A model generated the notes under the pieces. The model searched no databases, was not told where the DNA came from, and worked only from the letters and a program-made list of their open reading frames with translations. Below are positions 24,827 to 31,381 of a DNA stretch of 50,773 nucleotides, one piece after another (position 1 is the stretch's first letter; the number at the start of each line of letters is the position of its first letter). Both the position numbers and the translations under genes were made by a program. The stretch covers positions 1 through 50,773 of the forward strand of contig CALPMC020000008.1 in assembly GCA_943324565.2 (NCBI GenBank). The letters are read 5' to 3'. The stretch comes from Chitinophaga pinensis (lineage in GTDB: Bacteria > Bacteroidota > Bacteroidia > Flavobacteriales_D > Crocinitomicaceae).

Positions 24827-27442
24827 TTAGTTCAATCTGCTTTTTACCGCTTCAATTGCTGTTTTAAGTCCTTCTGATTTTTTACCTCCTGCTGTTGCGA
24901 AAAATGTTTGTCCGCCACCGCCGCCTTGAATATGTGTTGCCACTTCACGAATAATTTGTGAGGCGTTCCATTTTTTATCTTCTACTAAATTGTCTGAAAT
25001 AATCAAACTCAAAGCGCATTTGTCGCCGTCAGTATTTCCAAGAATTCCAACGAAATTTTCTGTTTCACCTTTCAATTGGAAAAGAATGTCTTTCACTGAA
25101 TTGGTATCCACGTCAGTTAGTTCTCCTAAGAAATTGATACCGTTGATGGTTGTGATTTTAGCTTTCAATTCAGATTTAACAATTTTCGCTTTTTCGCGTT
25201 GCAATTGCTCGATTTCTTTGGTTAATTGTAGGTTTTTCTGAATCAAATCTTCAACTGCTTTATTCAAATCTTTTGGATTTTTCAATAAGACACTGATGCT
25301 ATCTAATTTTTCAGCTTTCTCACGGAAATAGGCTTCAGCCGCTTCTCCAGTAATTGCAATAATTCTGCGCATTCCTGCTGCAATAGCCGATTCAGACGTA
25401 ATCTTAAACAAACCAATTTTTGAAGTAGTTGGAACGTGAATTCCACCACATAGTTCAATGGATTCGCCGAATTTTATTACACGTACATTGTCGCCGTATT
25501 TTTCACCGAACAATGCCATTGCACCCAACGCTTTTGCTTCTTCAATTGGACAAGCTCTTCTTTCGTCAAGAACTTCATTTCTCTCAATTGCCTGACGCAC
25601 CAATAATTCAATTTGAGCTAATTCTTCGTCTGTAATTTTAGCAAAATGTGAAAAGTCAAATCGTAAGTAATCTGAATTTACAAGTGAGCCTTTTTGTTCC
25701 ACGTGAGTTCCTAAAACTTGACGTAGCGCATGATGCAATAAGTGAGTTGCAGAGTGATTTTTAGCTGCGTTTTCACGTTTCGTTTCATTCACTTGCGCAT
25801 TGAACTCTCCTTCTAAATTTACCGGAAGTTTATCCGTTAAATGAATGATTAAGTTATTTTCTTTCTTGGTGTCGAAAATAGAAATGGTATCCGTTCCATT
25901 CGTCAATTTTCCTTGATCGCCGTCTTGTCCACCACCTTCAGGATAAAAAGGAGTTTGATTGAGAACGATTTGGAAAAATGATTTTTGTTTTTGAGAAACT
26001 TTACGGTATTTGATGATTTCAACAGTTGCTGAGGTATTGTCGTAACCGATAAATTCAGTTGTTACATCAGGATTTACTTGTTGCCAATCGTCGGTTTCAA
26101 CCGCTGTTGCGATTCGTGAACGATCTTTTTGAATTTGCAATTCTTTTTCAAAACCAACTTCATCGATTTGTAATCCGTTTTCACGTGCAATCAAAGATGT
26201 TAAATCAACGGGAAAACCAGAAGTGTCATACAATTCAAAGACCGCTGTTCCGTTGATGATAGTTTCATTTTTAGATTTTGTCAACGCGATTAAGTCGTTG
26301 ATGCGTTTGATTCCTTGCTCTAATGTTCTAAAGAAACTAATTTCTTCTTCGCGAATTACTTTAGAAATCAACTCTTTTTGACGAATCAATTCTTCGTAAG
26401 GATTGCCCATCAAATCGCAAAGCACCAAGGATAAATCACTTAAGAATGATTCTTTTAAACCTAAAGTCTGATATCCATAACGCACCGCTCTTCTCAAAAT
26501 GCGACGAATTACATAACCAGCGCCATTATTTGCAGGAAGTTGACCGTCTGCAATTGAAAAAGCAATCGTTCGCACGTGATCCGCAATCACACGTAAAGCA
26601 ATATCAGTTTCTTCTGATTTTCCATAAGGAATACCAGAAACTTTAACGGTGTGTTGAATGAGCGTTTGGAATAAATCTGTGTCGTAATTACTTTGTTTTC
26701 CTTGCAAAGCCATTGCCAAACGTTCCAGTCCCATCCCCGTGTCAACGTGTGTAGCAGGAAGATTTTCTAATGAACCGTCCGCTTTACGGTTGAATTGCAT
26801 AAAAACATTGTTCCAGATTTCAATTACCTGCGGATGGTCGTTATTTACTAAATCGCGACCGTTGGTTTTTGTTCTTTCAGCTTCGTCTCTTAAATCTACG
26901 TGAATTTCTGTACAAGGTCCACAAGGTCCTGTGTCGCCCATTTCCCAAAAATTATCTTTTTTAGAAGCCAAAATGATTCGGTCTTCAGCGATGAATTTTC
27001 TCCAAATATCATAGCTTTCTGTATCCTTAGGAACATTGTCTTTCGCATCGCCTTCGAAAACAGTCACGTACAATCTATCAACTGGAATTTTATAAACTTC
27101 AGTTAACAATTCCCAAGCCCAAGTAATAGCTTCTTCTTTGAAATAATCTCCAAATGACCAATTTCCTAGCATTTCAAACATTGTGTGGTGATATGTATCC
27201 ACTCCAACTTCTTCTAAATCATTATGTTTACCAGAAACACGCAAACATTTTTGTGAATTGGCAACGCGTTTGTTTTTCGGTACTTGATAACCCAAGAAAA
27301 AATCCTTGAATTGGTTCATACCCGCATTTGTGAACATTAGTGTTGGATCGTTTTTAACAACCATTGGCGCTGAAGGCACTATTTGGTGTCCTTTACTAGC
27401 GAAAAAATCGAAAAATTGTTGGCGAATTTCAGAAACCGTCAT
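24827..27442 (-). CDS. alaS: Alanyl-tRNA synthetase
   Basis: 871 residues, full length. It charges tRNA-Ala and hydrolyses mischarged Ser/Gly-tRNA. The class II catalytic core is N-terminal (VPSAPMVVKNDPTLMFTNAGMNQFKDFFLG, then RVSGKHNDLEEVG and TGMGLERL). The editing domain carries the zinc-site HSATHLLHHALR and CGGIHV motifs. The C-terminal DHHA1 part ends in GGGGQTFFATAGGKK. It is the first gene of a minus-strand operon whose other members make surface glycan, an unusual coupling. A TAAATTTG element (minus strand, 27462-27469) is the likely -7 site. Confidence 0.96.
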   Translation of the reverse strand: MTVSEIRQQFFDFFASKGHQIVPSAPMVVKNDPTLMFTNAGMNQFKDFFLGYQVPKNKRVANSQKCLRVSGKHNDLEEVGVDTYHHTMFEMLGNWSFGDYFKEEAITWAWELLTEVYKIPVDRLYVTVFEGDAKDNVPKDTESYDIWRKFIAEDRIILASKKDNFWEMGDTGPCGPCTEIHVDLRDEAERTKTNGRDLVNNDHPQVIEIWNNVFMQFNRKADGSLENLPATHVDTGMGLERLAMALQGKQSNYDTDLFQTLIQHTVKVSGIPYGKSEETDIALRVIADHVRTIAFSIADGQLPANNGAGYVIRRILRRAVRYGYQTLGLKESFLSDLSLVLCDLMGNPYEELIRQKELISKVIREEEISFFRTLEQGIKRINDLIALTKSKNETIINGTAVFELYDTSGFPVDLTSLIARENGLQIDEVGFEKELQIQKDRSRIATAVETDDWQQVNPDVTTEFIGYDNTSATVEIIKYRKVSQKQKSFFQIVLNQTPFYPEGGGQDGDQGKLTNGTDTISIFDTKKENNLIIHLTDKLPVNLEGEFNAQVNETKRENAAKNHSATHLLHHALRQVLGTHVEQKGSLVNSDYLRFDFSHFAKITDEELAQIELLVRQAIERNEVLDERRACPIEEAKALGAMALFGEKYGDNVRVIKFGESIELCGGIHVPTTSKIGLFKITSESAIAAGMRRIIAITGEAAEAYFREKAEKLDSISVLLKNPKDLNKAVEDLIQKNLQLTKEIEQLQREKAKIVKSELKAKITTINGINFLGELTDVDTNSVKDILFQLKGETENFVGILGNTDGDKCALSLIISDNLVEDKKWNASQIIREVATHIQGGGGGQTFFATAGGKKSEGLKTAIEAVKSRLN

Positions 27443-27461
27443 TTTAAAATATGTTTGGTCG

Positions 27462-27469
27462 CAAATTTA
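27462..27469 (-). promoter_or_regulatory. -7 element of the alaS operon
   Basis: On the minus strand this reads TAAATTTG (consensus TAnnTTTG), 19 bases before the alaS ATG. No convincing -33 TTTG lies at the right spacing, so support is partial. Confidence 0.4.
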
Positions 27470-27480
27470 GGAAAATGAAA

Positions 27481-27560
27481 GCACGTAGGAGGTAGTTCAG
27501 CTGTTTTTTACTTCCTTCCTCGAGGAGGTTCACCGTGGCGAATGAGGTAGGTGGCACATA
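27481..27560. repeat. GC-rich imperfect repeats upstream of alaS
   Basis: In the 200-bp divergent gap (27443-27642) a stretch richer in G and C than its surroundings carries AGGAGGTAG (about 27488-27496) and a partial inverse at 27510-27520, a 10-bp perfect palindrome TCCTCGAGGA (27517-27526), and a second GAGGTAG-like copy near 27543-27551. It has no coding potential. It may be a degenerate intergenic repeat element. Confidence 0.35.
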
Positions 27561-27642
27561 AATAGTTCATTTTTTTAACAGTTTATCTTTAAATCTAAAT
27601 GACTTTTTTTCTTAAATTAGAGTAAAAGGTAAAAATTCGGTT

Positions 27643-27909
27643 ATGTTAAACATAGAAATCATTGAAGAAAAATTATTGGAAATACGAAATAAAAAAGTGC
27701 TAATAGATGGAGATGTAGCGCACTTGTATGGCATTGAAACCAAACGTGTAAATGAAGCTGTAAAGAACAATCCTGAGAAATTTCATGAAGGTTTTGTGAT
27801 TTATTTGGATGAAGAAGAGACTGATTTTTTAAGGTCGAAATTTTCATCCTTAGAAACAGGAAATGAACCGGTCGAAATTTTCGACCGGTTCCAGAAATTA
27901 AAACATTGA
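27643..27909 (+). CDS. Truncated ORF6N-domain protein (paralogue of the next gene)
   Basis: 88 residues. The first 65 or so match the next gene closely (KVLIDGDVAHLYGIETKRVNEAVKNNPEKF...YLDEEET.FLRSKFSSLE), the N-terminal half of the ORF6N DNA-binding domain found in phage and chromosomal proteins. After SSLE the sequence departs: a 27-bp palindrome encodes EPVEIFDRF and the frame stops at FQKLKH. The final KLKH also occurs near the C-terminus of the next gene (LLKLKH), hinting at an internal deletion of a full-length copy. The gene may be a degenerating duplicate or encode a small DNA-binding regulator. Confidence 0.6.
   Translation: MLNIEIIEEKLLEIRNKKVLIDGDVAHLYGIETKRVNEAVKNNPEKFHEGFVIYLDEEETDFLRSKFSSLETGNEPVEIFDRFQKLKH
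27865..27891. repeat. 27-bp perfect palindrome in the truncated ORF6N gene
   Basis: GAACCGGTCGAAA (27865-27877), one central T, then the exact inverse TTTCGACCGGTTC (27879-27891). It shares the core GGTCGAAATTTTCGACC with the palindrome in the next gene but is read in a different codon phase, so protein similarity does not explain the sharing. An imperfect related site lies just upstream at about 27827-27857. Confidence 0.85.
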
Positions 27910-27912
27910 GAT

Positions 27913-28458
27913 ATGAGAAATCTAGAAATAATAGAAAGTAGGTTAGTTGATGTTCGAAATAAAAAAGTGTTGTTAGATAAAGATGTCGCTGAATTTTATG
28001 GAATTGAAACAAAAAGGGTAAATGAAGCAGTAAAAAATAACCCAGAAAAATTCCCACCAGGTTATGTAATTTATTTAGATGAAGAGGAAACAGAATTTCT
28101 AAGGTCGAAATTTTCGACCTTAGAAATAAATGGTAGAGGAAAGTATTCAAAATATCAAGTCAAAGCTTTTACAGATAAAGGTTTGTATATGTTAGCGACT
28201 ATTTTGAAAAGTCCAAAGGCGACTGAAACAACGATTGCAATCATTGAAACATATTCTAAACTGAAACAGTTTTCAAAAGCGATTCAATCTATTTCAGTAG
28301 ACCAAAATGAAAATTCAAAGCAAGATTTGATGCAAAAAGGAAATGAACTATTAGCTGAAATATTGGAGGAAGAAATGCCAATTGACGAAACGGAAACTTC
28401 AATAGAATTCAATTTTGCATTGTTGAAACTCAAACATACTGTCAAGCGAAAAAAGTGA
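27913..28458 (+). CDS. ORF6N-domain DNA-binding protein
   Basis: 181 residues. The ORF6N domain (about 1-95) has the order KVLLDKDVAEFYGIETKRVNEAVKNN, FPPGYVIYLDEEET, FLRSKFSTLE and KYQVKAFTDKGLYMLATIL. The C-terminal part is helical (IAIIETYSKLKQFSKAIQSI) and lysine-rich at the end (KRKK). The domain is known from phage antirepressor-like proteins and many chromosomal Bacteroidota genes of unknown role. A 33-bp perfect palindrome lies within the codons for FLRSKFSTLEI. The gene begins 3 bases after the truncated paralogue. No other phage genes are nearby. Confidence 0.8.
   Translation: MRNLEIIESRLVDVRNKKVLLDKDVAEFYGIETKRVNEAVKNNPEKFPPGYVIYLDEEETEFLRSKFSTLEINGRGKYSKYQVKAFTDKGLYMLATILKSPKATETTIAIIETYSKLKQFSKAIQSISVDQNENSKQDLMQKGNELLAEILEEEMPIDETETSIEFNFALLKLKHTVKRKK
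28095..28127. repeat. 33-bp perfect palindrome in the ORF6N gene
   Basis: ATTTCTAAGGTCGAAA (28095-28110), a central T (28111) and its exact inverse TTTCGACCTTAGAAAT (28112-28127). Both arms are 16 bases without mismatch. It sits in the middle of the ORF6N coding sequence and makes the reverse strand encode the same peptide motif (RSKISTLE). Confidence 0.92.
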
Positions 28459-28500
28459 ATTATTTTTTTTCTTATGTTACTTTTGTTTAAAAATCAATTA

Positions 28501-29145
28501 ATGGAATTTATCGCCCAAGAGTTAGATAATTATGTTTGCGCTTACACTTCTGAAGAAAGTGAACTATTGAAAAAAATTAATCGCGAAACACATTTAGAAG
28601 TTTTGCAGCCCCGTATGTTGAGCGGACATTTTCAAGGAAGAGTTCTAAGTATGTTTTCAAAAATGATTCGGCCTGAATGTGTTTTAGAGATTGGAACTTA
28701 CACAGGGTATTCGGCTTTATGCTTAGCGGAGGGATTGAAGGAGAACGGCAAACTTATTACGATTGATGTCAACGAAGAATTGGAAACCAGAGTGCGTGGC
28801 TATTTTGAAGCTTCGGAATTTCGTTCTAAAATTGATTACAGAATTGGTGATGCAATGAAAATCATCCCAGAATTGAATGCGCAATTTGATATTGTTTTCA
28901 TTGACGCGGATAAATTGAATTACATTAATTACTACAATCTAGTTTTTGAAAAAGTGAAAATTGGTGGATATATCATTGCTGATAATGTGTTGTGGTCGGG
29001 AAAAGTAGCAGATGAAACGAAAAAAGATAAGGATACTGAGTTGTTACGAGAATTTAATTTGTTGAATCACAAAGATGAACGTGTTGAAAATGTACTTTTT
29101 CCAATTCGTGACGGGTTGTTGGTTGCAAGAAAAATCAAAGCTTAA
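28501..29145 (+). CDS. SAM-dependent O-methyltransferase, caffeoyl-CoA OMT-like
   Basis: 214 residues from the ATG at 28501. A start at 28474 is possible but would place the TACTTTTG promoter-like element (28478-28485) within the gene. The Rossmann fold has motif I VLEIGTYTGYSALCLAEGL, the acidic ITIDVNEE after strand 2, VFIDADKLNY with the metal-binding aspartate, and GGYIIADNVLWSGKV with the conserved DNxLW. These are the hallmarks of the class I, metal-dependent O-methyltransferase family. The acceptor in bacteria is usually unknown; some members modify tRNA. It overlaps mnmD by one base, so a tRNA link is conceivable. Confidence 0.85.
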   Translation: MEFIAQELDNYVCAYTSEESELLKKINRETHLEVLQPRMLSGHFQGRVLSMFSKMIRPECVLEIGTYTGYSALCLAEGLKENGKLITIDVNEELETRVRGYFEASEFRSKIDYRIGDAMKIIPELNAQFDIVFIDADKLNYINYYNLVFEKVKIGGYIIADNVLWSGKVADETKKDKDTELLREFNLLNHKDERVENVLFPIRDGLLVARKIKA

Positions 29146-29810
29146 TGAAAAGAGAACTTCGTGAAACCGCCGATGGATCAATGACGATTTATCTTCCAAA
29201 AATGGACGAACATTATCATTCGTATCATGGAGCTTTGCAAGAAGCGATCCATGTTTTTATCGAAAATGGAATTCAGCGATTTCCAAAGAAAGATACAATT
29301 TCAGTTTTCGAATTGGGACTTGGAACTGGTTTAAATGCGCTTTTAACGGCACTTTGGGCGACTGAAAACAATCAAAAAGTATATTATTTTGGATTGGAAG
29401 CATTTCCAGTTGAGGTAGAAATGAATCTTAAAATGAACTACCAGGATTTGATTTCAAAAGACTTTGCAACTGAATATTTCACCAAAATAATTGGGACTGA
29501 ATGGGAGAAAAGTGTAGTGATTTCAGATAAATTTCAGATTCAAAAAGTAGAAGAAACAATCCAAAATCTTTCTGTTACCAATCAATTTGATGTTGTTTTT
29601 TTTGATGCTTTTGGTCCCCGTGCTCAAGAAGAAATGTGGGAATTTAGCGTAATAGAAAAAACAGTTCAACTTTTAAACTCAGGAGGTTTATTTGTAACTT
29701 ACTGTGCTAAAGGACAATTAAAACGAGATTTAAAAGCTCTTGGATTGAAAGTTGAAACCTTGCCTGGTCCTCCAGGAAAACGTGAAATGACCATCGCTTG
29801 GAAGAATTAA
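29145..29810 (+). CDS. mnmD: MnmD-type tRNA-modifying methyltransferase
   Basis: 221 residues. It corresponds to the methyltransferase half of MnmC: it methylates 5-aminomethyl-2-thiouridine at the wobble position of tRNA. Typical signs are RETADGSMTIYLPKMDEHYHSYHGALQEAIHVFIENG at the start, SAM-binding FELGLGTGLNALL, VVFFDAFGPRAQEEMWE, and the C-terminal TYCAKGQLKRDLKALGLKVETLPGPPGKREMTIA. The FAD-dependent oxidoreductase half of MnmC is absent, as in Bacteroidota MnmD. The start overlaps the previous stop (TAATG). Confidence 0.9.
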   Translation: MKRELRETADGSMTIYLPKMDEHYHSYHGALQEAIHVFIENGIQRFPKKDTISVFELGLGTGLNALLTALWATENNQKVYYFGLEAFPVEVEMNLKMNYQDLISKDFATEYFTKIIGTEWEKSVVISDKFQIQKVEETIQNLSVTNQFDVVFFDAFGPRAQEEMWEFSVIEKTVQLLNSGGLFVTYCAKGQLKRDLKALGLKVETLPGPPGKREMTIAWKN

Positions 29811-29832
29811 CATATATTTAATATAATTATGC

Positions 29833-29862
29833 TTGCATAATAAAACTATTACCCTATCTTTG
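29833..29862 (+). promoter_or_regulatory. Orphan promoter in the gap after mnmD
   Basis: TTG (29833-29835), a 19-base spacer and TATCTTTG (29855-29862) form a good Bacteroidota-type promoter that faces no protein gene. It reads toward a strong terminator about 65-95 bases downstream. Confidence 0.6.
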
Positions 29863-29867
29863 CATCA

Positions 29868-29962
29868 GAAAATTACATTTCATAGTTGTAGTTTTTGAGT
29901 TTTATAGTTTTAGCATGGTTTAGCAGAAAGAGGAACAAGTTACGGTTTGTTCCTCTTTTTGC
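29868..29962 (+). ncRNA. Candidate small RNA between mnmD and the Nudix gene
   Basis: A promoter (TATCTTTG at 29855-29862) and a rho-independent terminator (29923-29962) bracket about 95 bases with no reading frame; the only ATG, near 29914, stops after two codons. The body is U-rich with repeated GUUUUAG/AGUUUUA-like words. I do not recognise it as tmRNA, 6S, SRP or RNase P RNA. Start and function are inferred. The alternative is a chance promoter in front of a terminator that serves the flanking genes. Confidence 0.35.
29923..29962. terminator. Strong bidirectional terminator
   Basis: A 12-bp perfect core (AAAGAGGAACAA at 29927-29938 with TTGTTCCTCTTT at 29947-29958, 8-base loop) is extended to 16 pairs by GCA/TGC and one G-T pair. 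T-rich sequence follows on the plus strand. It can serve the plus-strand transcript and the minus-strand Nudix gene ending at 29966. Confidence 0.85.
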
Positions 29963-29965
29963 TTT

Positions 29966-30631
29966 CTATAAATCCCAAATTTCTTTACAGATTGTTTTTA
30001 ATTCATTTAAAATCAAAGCTGTAGCTCCCCAAATTATTTTTTCTTGTATTATGAAACAAGGTACATTTGGCATGGTTAATTCGTTGGTTACTTTTATTGA
30101 AGTAGCTTTTCTATTGCTCTCATCTACTAATTCAGAAATGGAAATGGAAAGGATTTCATTAACTTCTCGCTCGTTTCTTTTGAGTGGGGGTAATGTTTCG
30201 TGAAAAAACACATAAGGTATCACATTGAATTTTGAAACAGGAATATTTACTTCCGTTAATTTCCCAATAAAAATTCCTGCATCAAAAGGAATTTCAATTT
30301 CTTCAAAACTCTCCCTTCTTGCTGTGTGTTCAAACGATTCATCTTCTGGATCTACTTTTCCACCTGGAAATGCAATTTGTTTGCTATGTGTTCCTTCGTA
30401 TTCCGAACGTTCAATAAGTAAAATTGAAAAATCATTACTTGATTCATTGCTTGGATAAATGTGAACAGCAACTGCCGACTTTCTAAAATTCAAAAAATCT
30501 TCAGCATTGTGTTTGATAAATCGTAATGGATAAAAAGCTATATGAGCATCCAATCCAGGAAGGCTGTTATTTATTTTTTCTTGAAGCGTTAAAATTTTAG
30601 TATACTTCAAACTACTTTGATGAATTAACAA
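29966..30631 (-). CDS. NUDIX hydrolase, CoA pyrophosphatase-like (NudL)
   Basis: 221 residues in the longest form. It hydrolyses a nucleoside-diphosphate-linked compound, probably CoA derivatives. The Nudix box appears as PGGKVDPEDESFEHTARRESFEEI, with the spacing seen in NudL-type CoA pyrophosphatases. LIERSEYEGTHSKQIAFPGG precedes it. There is no in-frame ATG near the N-terminus: TTG at 30631 (inside the end of the upstream lipoprotein gene) and TTG at 30610 are the choices, and I keep the longer one with low certainty. It is expressed with the lipoprotein gene. Confidence 0.83.
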   Translation of the reverse strand: MLIHQSSLKYTKILTLQEKINNSLPGLDAHIAFYPLRFIKHNAEDFLNFRKSAVAVHIYPSNESSNDFSILLIERSEYEGTHSKQIAFPGGKVDPEDESFEHTARRESFEEIEIPFDAGIFIGKLTEVNIPVSKFNVIPYVFFHETLPPLKRNEREVNEILSISISELVDESNRKATSIKVTNELTMPNVPCFIIQEKIIWGATALILNELKTICKEIWDL

Positions 30632-31223
30632 TTTTGAAAAAATCGTCTTGTAAGTATTTCATGTTTTCTGATTTACCAATTAATTGAAAAACGTAAAATG
30701 ATTTATTGATTTTTTTAGTAGCAATAAAGTAAGTTCTTGAATAGTCAGTATCCCATTTATATTGACGAACGAAATTTTGAATTACCACTTGTGATAGACA
30801 TTTTTTGCTCAATCTTTTTATTTCAGAGGTTCGATACCCAGTAAAATCTTCCTGTGATAAAGAATTTTGAATGCTAATTATGTAATTTTTTTGAATTGCG
30901 TGAAGATTTGATCTTTCATTGTTTATATATTGAAAATAAGTCGCAGAGGTATCAGTAAATTTTTCTACACTAAAATAAAGTGATAAAGAAGGAATGCTTT
31001 TTTGCTGAGATGAATATTTTTCTATTGTATAATTTGATTCAAGTTCTTGTTCAAATTTTTGAGGAATTTTATAGCTAATATCAACAAAATCTGTTTTTTT
31101 CCATTTTTTGAAATCCATATTATTGGAATATAACTCATTAGCATCTCTAGTTGGAGTGTTCGAATTCGGACAAGCAACTAAAAGAGGCAAAACAAGTAGA
31201 AATAGAAAAATCGTTCGCATCAT
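30612..31223 (-). CDS. Lipoprotein of unknown function
   Basis: 203 residues from the ATG at 31223 (a second ATG is adjacent and a TTG lies two codons upstream). A lipoprotein signal FLFLLVLPLLVAC is followed by an Asn/Ser/Thr-rich linker and a domain with DFVDISYKIPQKFEQELESNYTIEKY and later SRTYFIATKKINKSFYVFQLIGKSENMKYLQDDFFKIVNS. The ending resembles PsbP/MOG1-like lipoproteins, in which a stress-fold domain closes with 'a..i..sf', but I would not assign it. Its stop overlaps the start of the Nudix gene. Confidence 0.65.
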   Translation of the reverse strand: MMRTIFLFLLVLPLLVACPNSNTPTRDANELYSNNMDFKKWKKTDFVDISYKIPQKFEQELESNYTIEKYSSQQKSIPSLSLYFSVEKFTDTSATYFQYINNERSNLHAIQKNYIISIQNSLSQEDFTGYRTSEIKRLSKKCLSQVVIQNFVRQYKWDTDYSRTYFIATKKINKSFYVFQLIGKSENMKYLQDDFFKIVNSSK

Positions 31224-31305
31224 TTTCAAAAATAACTAAAAAAACTATTTAATGTTTAAAAAATAGAAATTCAACTTTTTTAATTTTTGCATTAAAAAAT
31301 AGGGG

Positions 31306-31322
31306 GTTAATTAAATATTAAC
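31306..31322. promoter_or_regulatory. Inverted repeat upstream of the glnN promoter
   Basis: GTTAAT (31306-31311) and ATTAAC (31317-31322) form a perfect inverted repeat with a 5-base spacer, 8 bases upstream of the -33 element. The position suits an activator such as a CRP/FNR-like or nitrogen regulator. The regulator is unknown. Confidence 0.4.
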
Positions 31323-31330
31323 ATTAAAAA

Positions 31331-31363
31331 TTTGGAAATACCCCTCTAAAAAATGTACTTTTG
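31331..31363 (+). promoter_or_regulatory. Promoter of glnN
   Basis: TTTG (31331-31334), a 21-base spacer and TACTTTTG (31356-31363) match the Bacteroidota promoter consensus. The expected start is about 31369, 13 bases before the ATG. Confidence 0.7.
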
Positions 31364-31381
31364 CTCAAATAAATATAAAAA

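Noticed and set aside
27659..28150. 163-residue open frame on the minus strand across both ORF6N genes, with repeated RSKISTLE-like peptides
   Set aside because: It is the mirror of the palindromes and of the plus-strand coding bias; it spans two real genes and lacks an independent promoter.
27643..28458. Prophage remnant suggested by phage-type ORF6N domains
   Set aside because: No integrase, attachment repeats, tail or capsid genes are nearby; ORF6N genes are common as stand-alone chromosomal genes in Bacteroidota.
29895..30203. 102-residue plus-strand open frame near the candidate small RNA
   Set aside because: It crosses the terminator hairpin and runs opposite the Nudix gene; the composition is that of a shadow.
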